Source: Clostridiales bacterium
GTDB taxonomy: Bacteria; Bacillota; Clostridia; Christensenellales; Aristaeellaceae
Assembly: GCA_012521895.1 (NCBI GenBank)
Contig: JAAYLK010000009.1
Span: forward strand, 1-52,144
Direction of reading: 5' to 3'
DNA: 52,144 bases
The first letter of the stretch is position 1, and every line of letters begins with the position of its first letter. Position numbers and translations under genes: made by a program. A model generated the notes under the pieces. It saw only the letters and a program-made list of their open reading frames with translations, did no database searches and was not told where the DNA came from. Positions 1 through 6,915 of this stretch are shown piece after piece.

Positions 1-213
1 GCCCAGCAGGTAGGTAAAGCCAAAGCCCACGATGGAGAAAATCAGCACGGTGGCAAAACCGTTGAGCATGGAGGACTTGGGCCAGGCGCCCTTGGTGACC
101 ATGGCGATCACCTGCAGGGCGATGAGGAAGACGCCAATCATGATGAAGCCGAAGAAGGGGTGCTTCACCACCGCTTTCAGGGATTTCTTGGGGGTCAATG
201 TGGTGTTTGTCAT
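1..213 (-). CDS. Branched-chain amino acid-type ABC permease (LivM-like), N-terminal fragment
   Basis: Only the first 71 codons are present; the gene runs off the left edge. The start is an ATG one base after the stop of the upstream LivH-like gene, so the two are surely co-translated. The fragment has a short polar N-terminus (MTNTTLTPKKSLK), a hydrophobic helix (FFGFIMIGVFLIALQVIAM) and the beginning of a second (ATVLIFSIVGFGFTYLLG). This is how LivM-type permeases start. Its role would be half of the membrane channel of an importer together with the adjacent permease. The ATPases and binding protein are not in view, so the substrate is unknown. The LivM assignment rests on position and hydrophobicity more than on diagnostic motifs. 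Confidence 0.7.
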   Translation of the reverse strand, partial: MTNTTLTPKKSLKAVVKHPFFGFIMIGVFLIALQVIAMVTKGAWPKSSMLNGFATVLIFSIVGFGFTYLLG

Positions 214-214
214 A

Positions 215-1132
215 TTACACCTTCTTGATGTATTTCTTGCCCAGCAACCCGTTGGGGAAGGCAAGGATGAGCAGCAGCACCACAATGAAGGTAATCATGT
301 TCTGCCACATGCCGGCGTCAGGCCCCATCAAGTTGGGGTTGCCGGCAAAGTTGTAGACCAGGGGGATGATCACGCTGCCCAGGATGGGGGCGGGGAAGCT
401 GGAGAAGCCGCCCAGCACGCAGGCCAGGAAGCCAAACACCTGGGTGGAGCCCATCAGCGTGACGTTGAGCGCGGTGCCGGCGCCGGTGAAGAAGCCGGCC
501 ACGGTGGCCAGGGCGCCCGCCAGCGCCCAGGAGAAGGCGGTGATCACCTTGGTGTTCACGCCCAGCATCTGGGCCACCGCCTCATTGGCGGCCGTGGCGC
601 GCACGCCCAGGCCCCAGCGGGTGAACTTCAGCGCCGCGAACACCAGCCCCAGCAGGATGACGGCCAGCACAAAGGCCAGCAGGCCCATCTGGGTGATGTT
701 CATGGGCATGCCAAAGAGGTTGAAGATGAAGATTTCCGTGGTAAAGCCCTTGCCGGGGCGGTTCCAGATGGTGATGTCACGAAACACCATGGGCGTTACG
801 TTCACCAGAATCATCATGACACCCATGGTGATCATCTGCTTGCCCGACGGGGTGATGCGCTTGGCGCGCCTAATCAGCGCCACGTCCACAAACATGCCCA
901 GCAGGAAGGCCGCCGCCATGCCCAGCAGCAGGCAGATCCAGAGGTTGAGCTCTGTAAACAGCAGGGCGGCCCAGGTCACCACAAAGGTGCCAAAGGTGGC
1001 GATCAAGCCCTGGGCGAAGTTGGTGGTGGCCGTGGTGCGGAAGATCAGCACGATGCCCATGGTGACCAGGGCATATCGGCCAATCATCGGCAGGCTGTTG
1101 ATGATGGTCTGCAGGATGTCCTGAATGCTCAT
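215..1132 (-). CDS. Branched-chain amino acid-type ABC transporter permease (LivH-like)
   Basis: About 305 residues and strongly hydrophobic, with roughly eight membrane segments, as in LivH permeases of the BPD_transp_2 family. The start is taken at 1132 rather than 1150 because its ATG overlaps the TGA of the preceding synthase gene (ATGA), the usual sign of translational coupling. The stretch around LGVNTKVITAFSWALAGALATVAG, read in two halves, matches the EAA-like cytoplasmic loop of LivH permeases. It forms the channel with the truncated permease downstream. It is distinct from the complete liv operon at 29-34 kb. Being in one operon with thiolase, ketoreductase and KASIII-like genes hints that the cargo is a carboxylic acid or other acyl precursor rather than an amino acid; that is inference. 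Confidence 0.85.
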   Translation of the reverse strand: MSIQDILQTIINSLPMIGRYALVTMGIVLIFRTTATTNFAQGLIATFGTFVVTWAALLFTELNLWICLLLGMAAAFLLGMFVDVALIRRAKRITPSGKQMITMGVMMILVNVTPMVFRDITIWNRPGKGFTTEIFIFNLFGMPMNITQMGLLAFVLAVILLGLVFAALKFTRWGLGVRATAANEAVAQMLGVNTKVITAFSWALAGALATVAGFFTGAGTALNVTLMGSTQVFGFLACVLGGFSSFPAPILGSVIIPLVYNFAGNPNLMGPDAGMWQNMITFIVVLLLILAFPNGLLGKKYIKKV

Positions 1133-2166
1133 GCGTTTGCGGGCCCCCATTTGATGATGTTGGCTGCCCAGACATAGCCGATGCCGGCGGCCAGCATGCA
1201 GATGACTGAGCCGTCCTTTACCTTGCCCTGTTCAAGCGCCAGGTGCAGTGAGAGAATCTGGTCGATCTGGCCGATGTGGCCGTAGTCTTCCAGGTAGATG
1301 GTCTGGTCTTCGGTGAGTCCCAGGTCCTTGAGCATCCCTAGGTGGCCGGAGCGCTTGATGTGCAGGATGGCCAGGAAGTCCAGGTCATTCAGGGTCAGGT
1401 TGGACTTTTCCAGGGACTTGTTGATGCAGGTGACCCAGTTGCCGGCGGATACTTCATTGAGGCGGTCCTTCATCTTCTGCGGCTCAAACAGGCGCAGGGA
1501 CTTGTGGGCTTCCTCGACATTGTCCGCTGTGATGGGCTCGTTGATACCGCCCATCTGCACACCGGCGGTGCGCGCCAGGGAGCCGTCAGACAGGATGTGG
1601 CTGCCCAGCAGCAGGTTCCTGCCGTAGTTCTTCTTGAGGATGATGGCACCGCCGCCCGCGCCCAGGTTGTACATCATGGACATGTTTTTGTCGGTGTAGT
1701 CCACAAAGTCCCCGTTGCGGTAGCCGCCCACCACCATGATGGTGTTGATGTCCTCGTCCGCCAGCAGCATGTCCTTGGCGATTTTCATCGCCGATACGCA
1801 GGTGCAGCAGCGGTTTTGCACGTCAATGCCCCAGGCGTTTGTAGCGCCGATGCGGTCCTGGATGTACAGGGCGGAGGTGGTCAGGGGGTATTCCTTCCAC
1901 TCTTCGCCAATGCACAGGATGACGTCGATTTCCTTGGGGTCCATCCCGGTGTTCTTCAGCGCGTCCAGCGCCGCCAGGGCGCCCATTTCCTGGGTGCCGT
2001 CGGTTTCCGGGTTGCCGGGCACCAGCTTCTGGCGGATGCCCAGCTTGTCGATGATGGCGCTTTCGCTCCACACACCTTTGGTTTCATTGGCGATCTCGGC
2101 CGCCGACATCACGGTTTTGGGCAGGTAGATGCCGGTGCCGACGATGCACACGTGGTTTTTTTGCAT
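1129..2166 (-). CDS. 3-oxoacyl-ACP synthase III-like (thiolase-fold) protein
   Basis: 345 residues, the size of FabH/KASIII. The N-terminal half follows the FabH pattern (GTGIYLPK at 9-16; GATNAWGIDVQNRCC, in which Cys120 aligns with the catalytic Cys). His in AILHIKRSGH fits the second catalytic position. The FabH 'GN(T)SAAS' Asn is replaced: the motif here reads DYGHIGQID, giving a Cys-His-His set like KAS I/II instead of Cys-His-Asn. Members of this fold condense acyl-CoA or acyl-ACP thioesters; the physiological substrate cannot be read from the sequence. The gene sits between an SDR reductase and two ABC permeases and its stop overlaps the permease start. It is unlikely to be the housekeeping FabH, because no other fab genes are near. 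Confidence 0.8.
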   Translation of the reverse strand: MQKNHVCIVGTGIYLPKTVMSAAEIANETKGVWSESAIIDKLGIRQKLVPGNPETDGTQEMGALAALDALKNTGMDPKEIDVILCIGEEWKEYPLTTSALYIQDRIGATNAWGIDVQNRCCTCVSAMKIAKDMLLADEDINTIMVVGGYRNGDFVDYTDKNMSMMYNLGAGGGAIILKKNYGRNLLLGSHILSDGSLARTAGVQMGGINEPITADNVEEAHKSLRLFEPQKMKDRLNEVSAGNWVTCINKSLEKSNLTLNDLDFLAILHIKRSGHLGMLKDLGLTEDQTIYLEDYGHIGQIDQILSLHLALEQGKVKDGSVICMLAAGIGYVWAANIIKWGPANA

Positions 2167-2187
2167 GGTAATGATCGACTCCTTGCC

Positions 2188-2907
2188 TTACAGGCGCATG
2201 CCGCCGTCCACTTGCAGGACCTGGCCGGTGATGTAGCTGGCTTCTTCGCTGGCCAGGAAGAGGGCGGCGTTGGCGATTTCAATGGGCTGGCCCAGGCGGC
2301 CCAGCATGGTCATCGCGGCAAACTTGTCCAGCAGGTCCTGGGGCACGGTCTTCAAAATATCGGTCATGGTGTAGCCGGGGGCGATGCAGTTGACGCGCAC
2401 GTTACCGCCCTTTAAAGCAAATTCCTTGGCCCAGGTCTTGGTAAGCCCAATGACGCCGGCCTTGGTGGCGGCATAGTTGGCCTGGCCGATGTTGCCAAAC
2501 ACACCGACAACGCTGGAGATGCTGATGATGGAGCCACCGCCCTGGGCCTGCATCATGGGGCCGATGTGGCGGGTGAGGTTGAACACGCCCTTGAGGTTCA
2601 CGGCGAGCACCGCGTCCCACTGGTCGTCGGTCATTTTGCGGGTCATTGCGTCCTTGGTGATGCCGGCGTTGTTCACCAGCACGTCCACGCGGCCATATTT
2701 TTCCTGGGCGTATTTCGCCAACGCTTCGCAGGCGGCGCCGTCTGTGACGTTCAGCTGGTAGTATTCAACGTTTTCTTGTTCAAAGGTCAGCGGCATCATG
2801 TCCGCCGCGATGACCTTGGCGCCTTCCTTGGCAAACAGCTGGGCCATTTCACCGCCCAGGCCCTTGGCTCCGCCGGTGATGATTGCGACTTTATCCTGTA
2901 ACCTCAT
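2188..2907 (-). CDS. 3-oxoacyl-ACP / acetoacetyl-CoA reductase-like SDR (FabG/PhaB family)
   Basis: 239 residues, a classic short-chain dehydrogenase. It has the nucleotide-binding TGGAKGLG near the N-terminus, NNAG after strand 4, the catalytic Ser in ISISSVVG and YAATKAG with the YxxxK pair, then the PG motif in CIAPGYTMTD. It ends with YITGQVLQVDGGMRL, typical of FabG and PhaB. The start at 2907 is chosen because GGAG lies 8-9 bases upstream and the protein then begins MRLQDKVAIITGG; the longer frame upstream has no homologous N-terminus. Lying 41 bases behind a thiolase gene, it probably reduces the 3-ketoacyl-CoA made by that enzyme to the 3-hydroxyacyl-CoA. Whether the carrier is CoA or ACP is not decided by the sequence. 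Confidence 0.9.
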   Translation of the reverse strand: MRLQDKVAIITGGAKGLGGEMAQLFAKEGAKVIAADMMPLTFEQENVEYYQLNVTDGAACEALAKYAQEKYGRVDVLVNNAGITKDAMTRKMTDDQWDAVLAVNLKGVFNLTRHIGPMMQAQGGGSIISISSVVGVFGNIGQANYAATKAGVIGLTKTWAKEFALKGGNVRVNCIAPGYTMTDILKTVPQDLLDKFAAMTMLGRLGQPIEIANAALFLASEEASYITGQVLQVDGGMRL

Positions 2908-2948
2908 TTTCTTCTCCTTTGTTTCTATCGTAAAGTAATTTTTTGGTT

Positions 2949-4154
2949 TTACAGCAGTTTGACGATGACCGCGGTGCCCATGCCGCCGCCGATGCACAGG
3001 GAGGCCAGGCCGGTTTTCTTGCCGGTGCGCTTCAGCCCATGCAGCAGGGTGACCAGGATGCGGTTGCCCGAGGCGCCCACGGGATGCCCCAGGGCGATGG
3101 CGCCGCCAAAGACGTTGGTCTTTTCCATGATGGCGTCTTCACTCATGCCGTGCTCTTCGCTCAGCTCCCGCACCACGCCCAGGGACTGGGCGGCGAAGGC
3201 TTCGTTCAGCTCAATCAGTTCCATGTCAGAAAGCTTCATGCCGGCGTTTTTGAGCGCCTTGCGCACGGCGGGCACGGGGCCCAGGCCCATGACCGAGGGG
3301 TCCACACCGCCCTGGCCCAGGCCCAGCACTTCGGCGATGGGGGACAGGCCCAGTTCCTTCACGGCCTTTTCACTGACCAGCACCACAAAGGAGGCGCCGT
3401 CGTTGATGCCCGAGGAGGAGCCGGCGGTGACGCTGCCGTCTTTTTTGAAGGCGGGGCGCAGCTTGCCCAGCTTTTCGGGGTTGGTGCCGCGGTTGGGGTA
3501 TTCGTCCTTGTTGAACACCACTTCATCCCGGCCCACTTTGACGGTGACCGGAACGATCTCCGCTTCAAACGCGCCTTCATCCACAGACTTGATGGCCTTT
3601 TGTTGGGAGGCATAGGCGAAGTCATCCTGCGCCTGGCGGGTGATGTTGTGCTTGCTGGCGATGTTTTCGGCGGTCACGCCCATGTGGATGTTTTCAAAGG
3701 CGTCTGTCAGGGCGTCCTTGAGCATATGGTCTTCCACCTGGAAGGCTCCCATCTTGACGCCCTTGCGGACATCCTTGGGCAGAAGGTAGGGGGCGGCAGA
3801 CATGTTCTCCACGCCGCCGGCCACAATGACATCAGCGTCCCCTGCCTTGATGGCCTGGGCAGCGTTGAGCACGGCCTTCATGCCGGAGCCGCACAGCATG
3901 TTCAGGGAATAGGCACAGACTTCCACCGGAATCCCGGCTTTGACAGCCACCTGGCGGGCGATGCCCTGGCCCAGGCCGGCGCTTAAGATGTTGCCGCAGA
4001 TTAGCTCATCCACTTTCTCCGGCGCAATTTTGGCATCCGCCAGGGCTGCCTTGACGACCTCGGCGCCCACCTGGGCGGTGTCGGCGCCCGAGAGGTTGCC
4101 CATAAAGGAACCGATTGCCGTCCTGCGCGCTGCTGCGATGTACACTTTGCTCAT
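2949..4154 (-). CDS. Acetyl-CoA C-acyltransferase (thiolase)
   Basis: 401 residues, the normal thiolase length. Cys88 in LNMLCGSGMKAV is the acyl-accepting nucleophile. NEAFAAQSL, GGAIALGHPVGASG with the active-site His, and the C-terminal SLCIGGGMGTA with the second Cys are all intact, so the enzyme should be active. It joins two acetyl-CoA into acetoacetyl-CoA or runs the reverse cleavage. The start at 4154 has GGAGG about 6 bases upstream; the earlier in-frame codons lack this. It is the first gene of the operon thiolase, SDR, KASIII-like, permeases. A GC hairpin (4176-4196) lies just ahead of its ribosome binding site and a palindrome (4303-4318) lies further upstream. Acetoacetyl-CoA thiolase (AtoB/ThlA type) is most likely; a broader beta-ketothiolase is possible. 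Confidence 0.92.
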   Translation of the reverse strand: MSKVYIAAARRTAIGSFMGNLSGADTAQVGAEVVKAALADAKIAPEKVDELICGNILSAGLGQGIARQVAVKAGIPVEVCAYSLNMLCGSGMKAVLNAAQAIKAGDADVIVAGGVENMSAAPYLLPKDVRKGVKMGAFQVEDHMLKDALTDAFENIHMGVTAENIASKHNITRQAQDDFAYASQQKAIKSVDEGAFEAEIVPVTVKVGRDEVVFNKDEYPNRGTNPEKLGKLRPAFKKDGSVTAGSSSGINDGASFVVLVSEKAVKELGLSPIAEVLGLGQGGVDPSVMGLGPVPAVRKALKNAGMKLSDMELIELNEAFAAQSLGVVRELSEEHGMSEDAIMEKTNVFGGAIALGHPVGASGNRILVTLLHGLKRTGKKTGLASLCIGGGMGTAVIVKLL

Positions 4155-4175
4155 GCTTTCCTCCTTCGTCCTTCC

Positions 4176-4196
4176 GCGCGGCAAAAAGCGCCGCGC
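4176..4196 (-). repeat. Hairpin in the thiolase 5' leader
   Basis: GCGCGGC and GCCGCGC form a 7-bp stem around a 7-base loop, ending roughly ten bases before the AGGAGG of the thiolase gene. No T-run follows, so it is not a terminator. It may stabilise the mRNA or affect access of ribosomes; either role is inferred. Confidence 0.5.
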
Positions 4197-4302
4197 AATA
4201 TGAAAGGTGATTCATGTTCCAGTTATTACATACATCAATTTTACAAGCAGTAGAATACAAAAAACGGGTGACAGATTTTGCCATGAACAAGAACGCCCAA
4301 TC

Positions 4303-4318
4303 GGGACAATTTTGTCCC
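4303..4318. promoter_or_regulatory. Palindrome GGGACAA-TT-TTGTCCC, candidate operator
   Basis: A perfect inverted repeat with 7-base arms and a 2-base spacer, about 150 bases upstream of the thiolase start. The symmetry suits a dimeric regulator. No regulator gene of this type is adjacent, so the binding protein is unknown. A second copy was not found in the intergenic region. Confidence 0.45.
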
Positions 4319-4546
4319 ACTCATCATTATGCATCCGCCCGGCCGGCCAGGAACAGCCTGGATAATCAGAAGATGAGAAAGAATTGATAAATACGCAACA
4401 TTATGCGCATAAAAACCCATGGCCATTCCGTCCCCTGGCAGGAACAGACAAATTGTTTCTTTGAAAAAATTTGAACAAAAACGCGAACTAATCCTTCTTT
4501 CAGGGAAAATCTGACCAATAATCCGCCGTTGCTTACAAAAAATTGT

Positions 4547-4575
4547 TTGACGCCCCAAAGGCGGCTTGCTATACT
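4547..4575 (+). promoter_or_regulatory. Sigma-A promoter for the alpha/beta hydrolase
   Basis: TTGACG at 4547-4552, a 17-base spacer and TATACT at 4570-4575. The predicted transcript starts near 4582, giving a leader of about 40 bases before the ATG at 4621. Confidence 0.8.
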
Positions 4576-4620
4576 TCATCCAAATTCACAAGGATCATCA
4601 TACGATGAAAGGAAACGGCT

Positions 4621-5646
4621 ATGAATAAAATACAGGTCAACACCCCAAGGCGCAGCACGGCCTTGTACCGTTTTGAGAACCCCGGCAAGCCCAAGCTGAT
4701 GCTGGTGCACGGCAACGCTTCCTCTTCCGCCTTCTTCTTTCCTGTGATTGAGAAGCTGGCGAAAGATTATGACATCGCGGCGCCCGACCTGAACGGCTTT
4801 GGCGATACGGAGCACAGCCCCGTTCGCGCCCCAACCGCGCTTTTAGACTGGGCGGAGGACTTGAACGCCTTGGCGGATGCCCTTCATTTTGACCGCTTTG
4901 CCCTGCTGGGCTGGTCCCTGGGCGGCGGCGTGGCCATGAAGTACGCCATTTTGCATCCGGAAAAACTGACCCACCTGCTGCTGCTCTCGCCCATGTCCCC
5001 CTATGGCTTTGGCGGCACCAAAGGTGAAAACGGAGAGATGTATGACGCCACTGGCTGGGGCTCACCCGGCGGCTTTGCCAACCCCGGCTTCATCCAGAAG
5101 CTGAAGGAGCAGGACCGGGGCGAAGACCCCCTGGCGCCGCGCTCCGTATTGAAAGGTTTGTTTGCCAAAGGCTGGCCGGTGGACGAGGCCCATCAGGAGC
5201 TCTTTGTCAATGAGCTGTTCAAGATGCAGGTGGGGGAGGACTACTACCCCGGCGATTACATTCCCCAGGCCGCCTTCCCTTATGTGCTGCCCGGCGCGCG
5301 CGGCATCTCCAACTCCTTGGCGCCCCAGTATGCCAATGTCACCGCCATCAAGGACATTTCACCCAAGATGCCCATCCTGTGGATGCGCGGCGACCAGGAC
5401 AAGCTGGTGTCCGACCAGTCCTTCTCCGACCTTGCCACCCTGGGCATGTTGGGCCTGCTGCCCGGCTACCCCGGCCTTGAGACCTTTCCTCCCCAGCCCA
5501 TGGTGTCCCAGACCCGCACCGTGATGGAGCAGTACAAGCAAAACGGTGGCAGCTACCGCGAGGTGGTGTTTGAAGGCTGCGCCCATGCCGCCTGCCTGGA
5601 GGACCAGGACAAGTTCGTGAAAGAGCTGAAGGACTTCATCGCCTAA
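4621..5646 (+). CDS. Alpha/beta hydrolase
   Basis: 341 residues with the alpha/beta hydrolase layout. VHGNASSSAFFF carries the HG oxyanion region. The nucleophile elbow LGWSLGGG holds Ser99. MRGDQDKLV gives the acid and GCAHAACLE the catalytic His near the C-terminus. There is no signal peptide, so it should be cytoplasmic. A cap-like insertion lies between the nucleophile and the acid (about residues 125-250). The start at 4621 follows AAAGGAAA. It has its own promoter and a terminator, so it is a single-gene unit divergent from the thiolase operon. The substrate cannot be told; families with this layout include esterases, haloalkane and epoxide hydrolases and C-C hydrolases. An esterase or thioesterase serving the neighbouring acyl-CoA genes is possible but unproven. 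Confidence 0.88.
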   Translation: MNKIQVNTPRRSTALYRFENPGKPKLMLVHGNASSSAFFFPVIEKLAKDYDIAAPDLNGFGDTEHSPVRAPTALLDWAEDLNALADALHFDRFALLGWSLGGGVAMKYAILHPEKLTHLLLLSPMSPYGFGGTKGENGEMYDATGWGSPGGFANPGFIQKLKEQDRGEDPLAPRSVLKGLFAKGWPVDEAHQELFVNELFKMQVGEDYYPGDYIPQAAFPYVLPGARGISNSLAPQYANVTAIKDISPKMPILWMRGDQDKLVSDQSFSDLATLGMLGLLPGYPGLETFPPQPMVSQTRTVMEQYKQNGGSYREVVFEGCAHAACLEDQDKFVKELKDFIA

Positions 5647-5669
5647 TCTGATAACCAATAGCATGAATC

Positions 5670-5704
5670 GCTGCCGGCGCCCCCGTGGCCCGGCGGCTTT
5701 TTTT
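5670..5704 (+). terminator. Rho-independent terminator after the hydrolase gene
   Basis: GCTGCCGG pairs with CCGGCGGC (one G-U) around a 12-base loop and is followed by seven T. It lies 24 bases after the hydrolase stop. Confidence 0.8.
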
Positions 5705-5719
5705 GCCTGCCAGTGGATG

Positions 5720-5748
5720 TTGGCAAAAGCCGCTTGCTGGCGTATGAT
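5720..5748 (+). promoter_or_regulatory. Sigma-A promoter for the EIIC-like gene
   Basis: TTGGCA at 5720-5725, a 17-base spacer and TATGAT at 5743-5748, followed by the AGGGGG ribosome binding site and ATG at 5777. Confidence 0.75.
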
Positions 5749-5776
5749 GAAGCACAGCAAAATTCAGGGGGTTAGT

Positions 5777-6802
5777 ATGCCGGAAAAGAAACAGAACATC
5801 CTGCAAAAAGGGTTCAAACGCTATTTCATCGACGCCATGAGATACATGGCGCTGGGCCTGTTTTCCTCCCTCATCATCGGGCTAATTCTGTCCCAGCTGG
5901 CCGACATCCCATTCTTAAGCTTCATCAAACCTTTCACTGCCCTGGTATCCGCATCCTCCCCGGTGGTTGGCTCGGCCATTGGCGTGGCGATCGCCTTTGG
6001 CCTGAAAGCCAAGCCCTTGGTGGTGTTCTCCTCCGCCGTCACCGGCGCCATCGGCTACAGCCTTGGCGGGCCGCTGGGCGCTTTCATCGCGGCGGTGGCC
6101 GGCGCGGAAGTCGGTCAGCTCATCGCTGGTAAAACCCCGGTGGACATCGTGCTGGTGCCCGCTGTCACCATCGTTTTTGGCGGCCTGGCGGGCAGCCTGG
6201 CGGGGCCTCCCATCTCCGCCCTCATGAATGGCCTGGGCGGTGTCATCAACCGCGCCACTGAATTGCGCCCCCTGCCCATGGGCATCCTGGTGTCCGTCAT
6301 CATGGGCCTGGCGCTGACCGCGCCCATCAGCTCCGCCGCCATCAGCATCTCCCTTGGCCTGGAAGGCCTGGCCGCAGGCGCGGCCTGTGTGGGCTGCTGC
6401 GCGCAGATGGTGGGCTTCGCTGTCCAGTCCTACCCGGACAACGGCTTTGGCGGCCTCATCAGCCAGGGCTTGGGCACCTCCATGCTGCAGTTTGGCAACA
6501 TCATGAGAAAGCCCGTCATCTGGCTGCCGCCCACCATCGCCTCCGCTATCCTGGGCCCCTTCTCCACCCTGGTGGCCAAAATGCCAAACAACCCCGTGGG
6601 CGGCGGCATGGGCACCAGCGGCCTGGTGGGCCAGTTCGCGGCCTGGGCCTCTATGAAGGACGTTTTCCCGCCCGTCAACGCCCTGCTTATGATCCTGCTG
6701 ATGCACTTTGTTTTGCCCGCCGCCCTCACCTGGCTGATTTACCTGGCCTTCCGCCGCTTCTCCCTCATCAAGCCGGGGGACATGAAGCTGAACGTGAACT
6801 GA
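5777..6802 (+). CDS. PTS EIIC-like integral membrane protein (PTS_EIIC_2 type)
   Basis: 341 residues with about nine or ten hydrophobic segments and many small-residue Gly/Ala stretches (VVGSAIGVAIAFGLKAKP, GLAGSLAGPPISALMNGLGG). The pattern fits the PTS_EIIC_2 group of predicted sugar permeases. The start at 5777 is preceded by AGGGGG; the longer frame upstream would begin inside the hydrolase terminator. No EIIA, EIIB or HPr gene is nearby, so phosphorylation-coupled transport would need distant partners. Proteins of this group often stand alone and their substrate is usually unknown. It has its own promoter. Alternatively it may be a non-PTS transporter or a membrane regulator sharing the fold. 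Confidence 0.75.
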   Translation: MPEKKQNILQKGFKRYFIDAMRYMALGLFSSLIIGLILSQLADIPFLSFIKPFTALVSASSPVVGSAIGVAIAFGLKAKPLVVFSSAVTGAIGYSLGGPLGAFIAAVAGAEVGQLIAGKTPVDIVLVPAVTIVFGGLAGSLAGPPISALMNGLGGVINRATELRPLPMGILVSVIMGLALTAPISSAAISISLGLEGLAAGAACVGCCAQMVGFAVQSYPDNGFGGLISQGLGTSMLQFGNIMRKPVIWLPPTIASAILGPFSTLVAKMPNNPVGGGMGTSGLVGQFAAWASMKDVFPPVNALLMILLMHFVLPAALTWLIYLAFRRFSLIKPGDMKLNVN

Positions 6803-6839
6803 CTTATATTGTAGGAAAAAGTTTTCTCATCGTTCAAAA

Positions 6840-6873
6840 ATGGCAGGCGCGCGGGCAGGACCCTGCCTGCCAT
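6840..6873 (+). terminator. Stem-loop after the EIIC-like gene, weak terminator
   Basis: ATGGCAGGC pairs with GCCTGCCAT around a 16-base loop, but only TTTA follows. It lies 37 bases after the stop and just before the next promoter, so a terminator role is likely but not strong. Confidence 0.5.
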
Positions 6874-6876
6874 TTA

Positions 6877-6885
6877 TGATATAAT
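6877..6885 (+). promoter_or_regulatory. Extended -10 promoter for the 6916-14034 gene run
   Basis: TGATATAAT is a consensus -10 with the TG extension. No -35 is evident because the preceding bases belong to the stem-loop. Transcription from about 6892 leaves a short leader with a TGGAGG site before the GTG at 6916. Confidence 0.65.
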
Positions 6886-6915
6886 ACCTTGAATGACGTT
6901 TCTGGAGGATACAGC

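Larger units (their letters stand above)
4155..4620. other. Divergent intergenic region, 466 bp
   Basis: AT-richer than the surrounding genes. It separates the thiolase operon (minus) from the hydrolase (plus). It contains a good plus-strand promoter (4547-4575), a perfect 7-2-7 inverted repeat (4303-4318) and a GC hairpin (4176-4196) next to the thiolase ribosome binding site. No convincing sigma-A promoter was found for the minus strand. Short open frames here have no ribosome binding site or recognisable content and are not called as genes. Confidence 0.6.

Noticed and set aside
32..1177. Long plus-strand open frame opposite the LivH-like gene
   Set aside because: It is the antisense shadow of a real GC-rich gene; the translation is His/Gln/Gly-rich low-complexity with no ribosome binding site.
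4200..4320. Possible sigma-54 promoter for the thiolase operon
   Set aside because: No TGGCAC-N5-TTGC match was found on the minus strand, although the palindrome upstream would have suited an activator site.
4241..4815. Minus-strand open frames in the 4.2-4.8 kb intergenic region
   Set aside because: No ribosome binding site and no recognisable content, and they overlap the promoter and start of the hydrolase gene.
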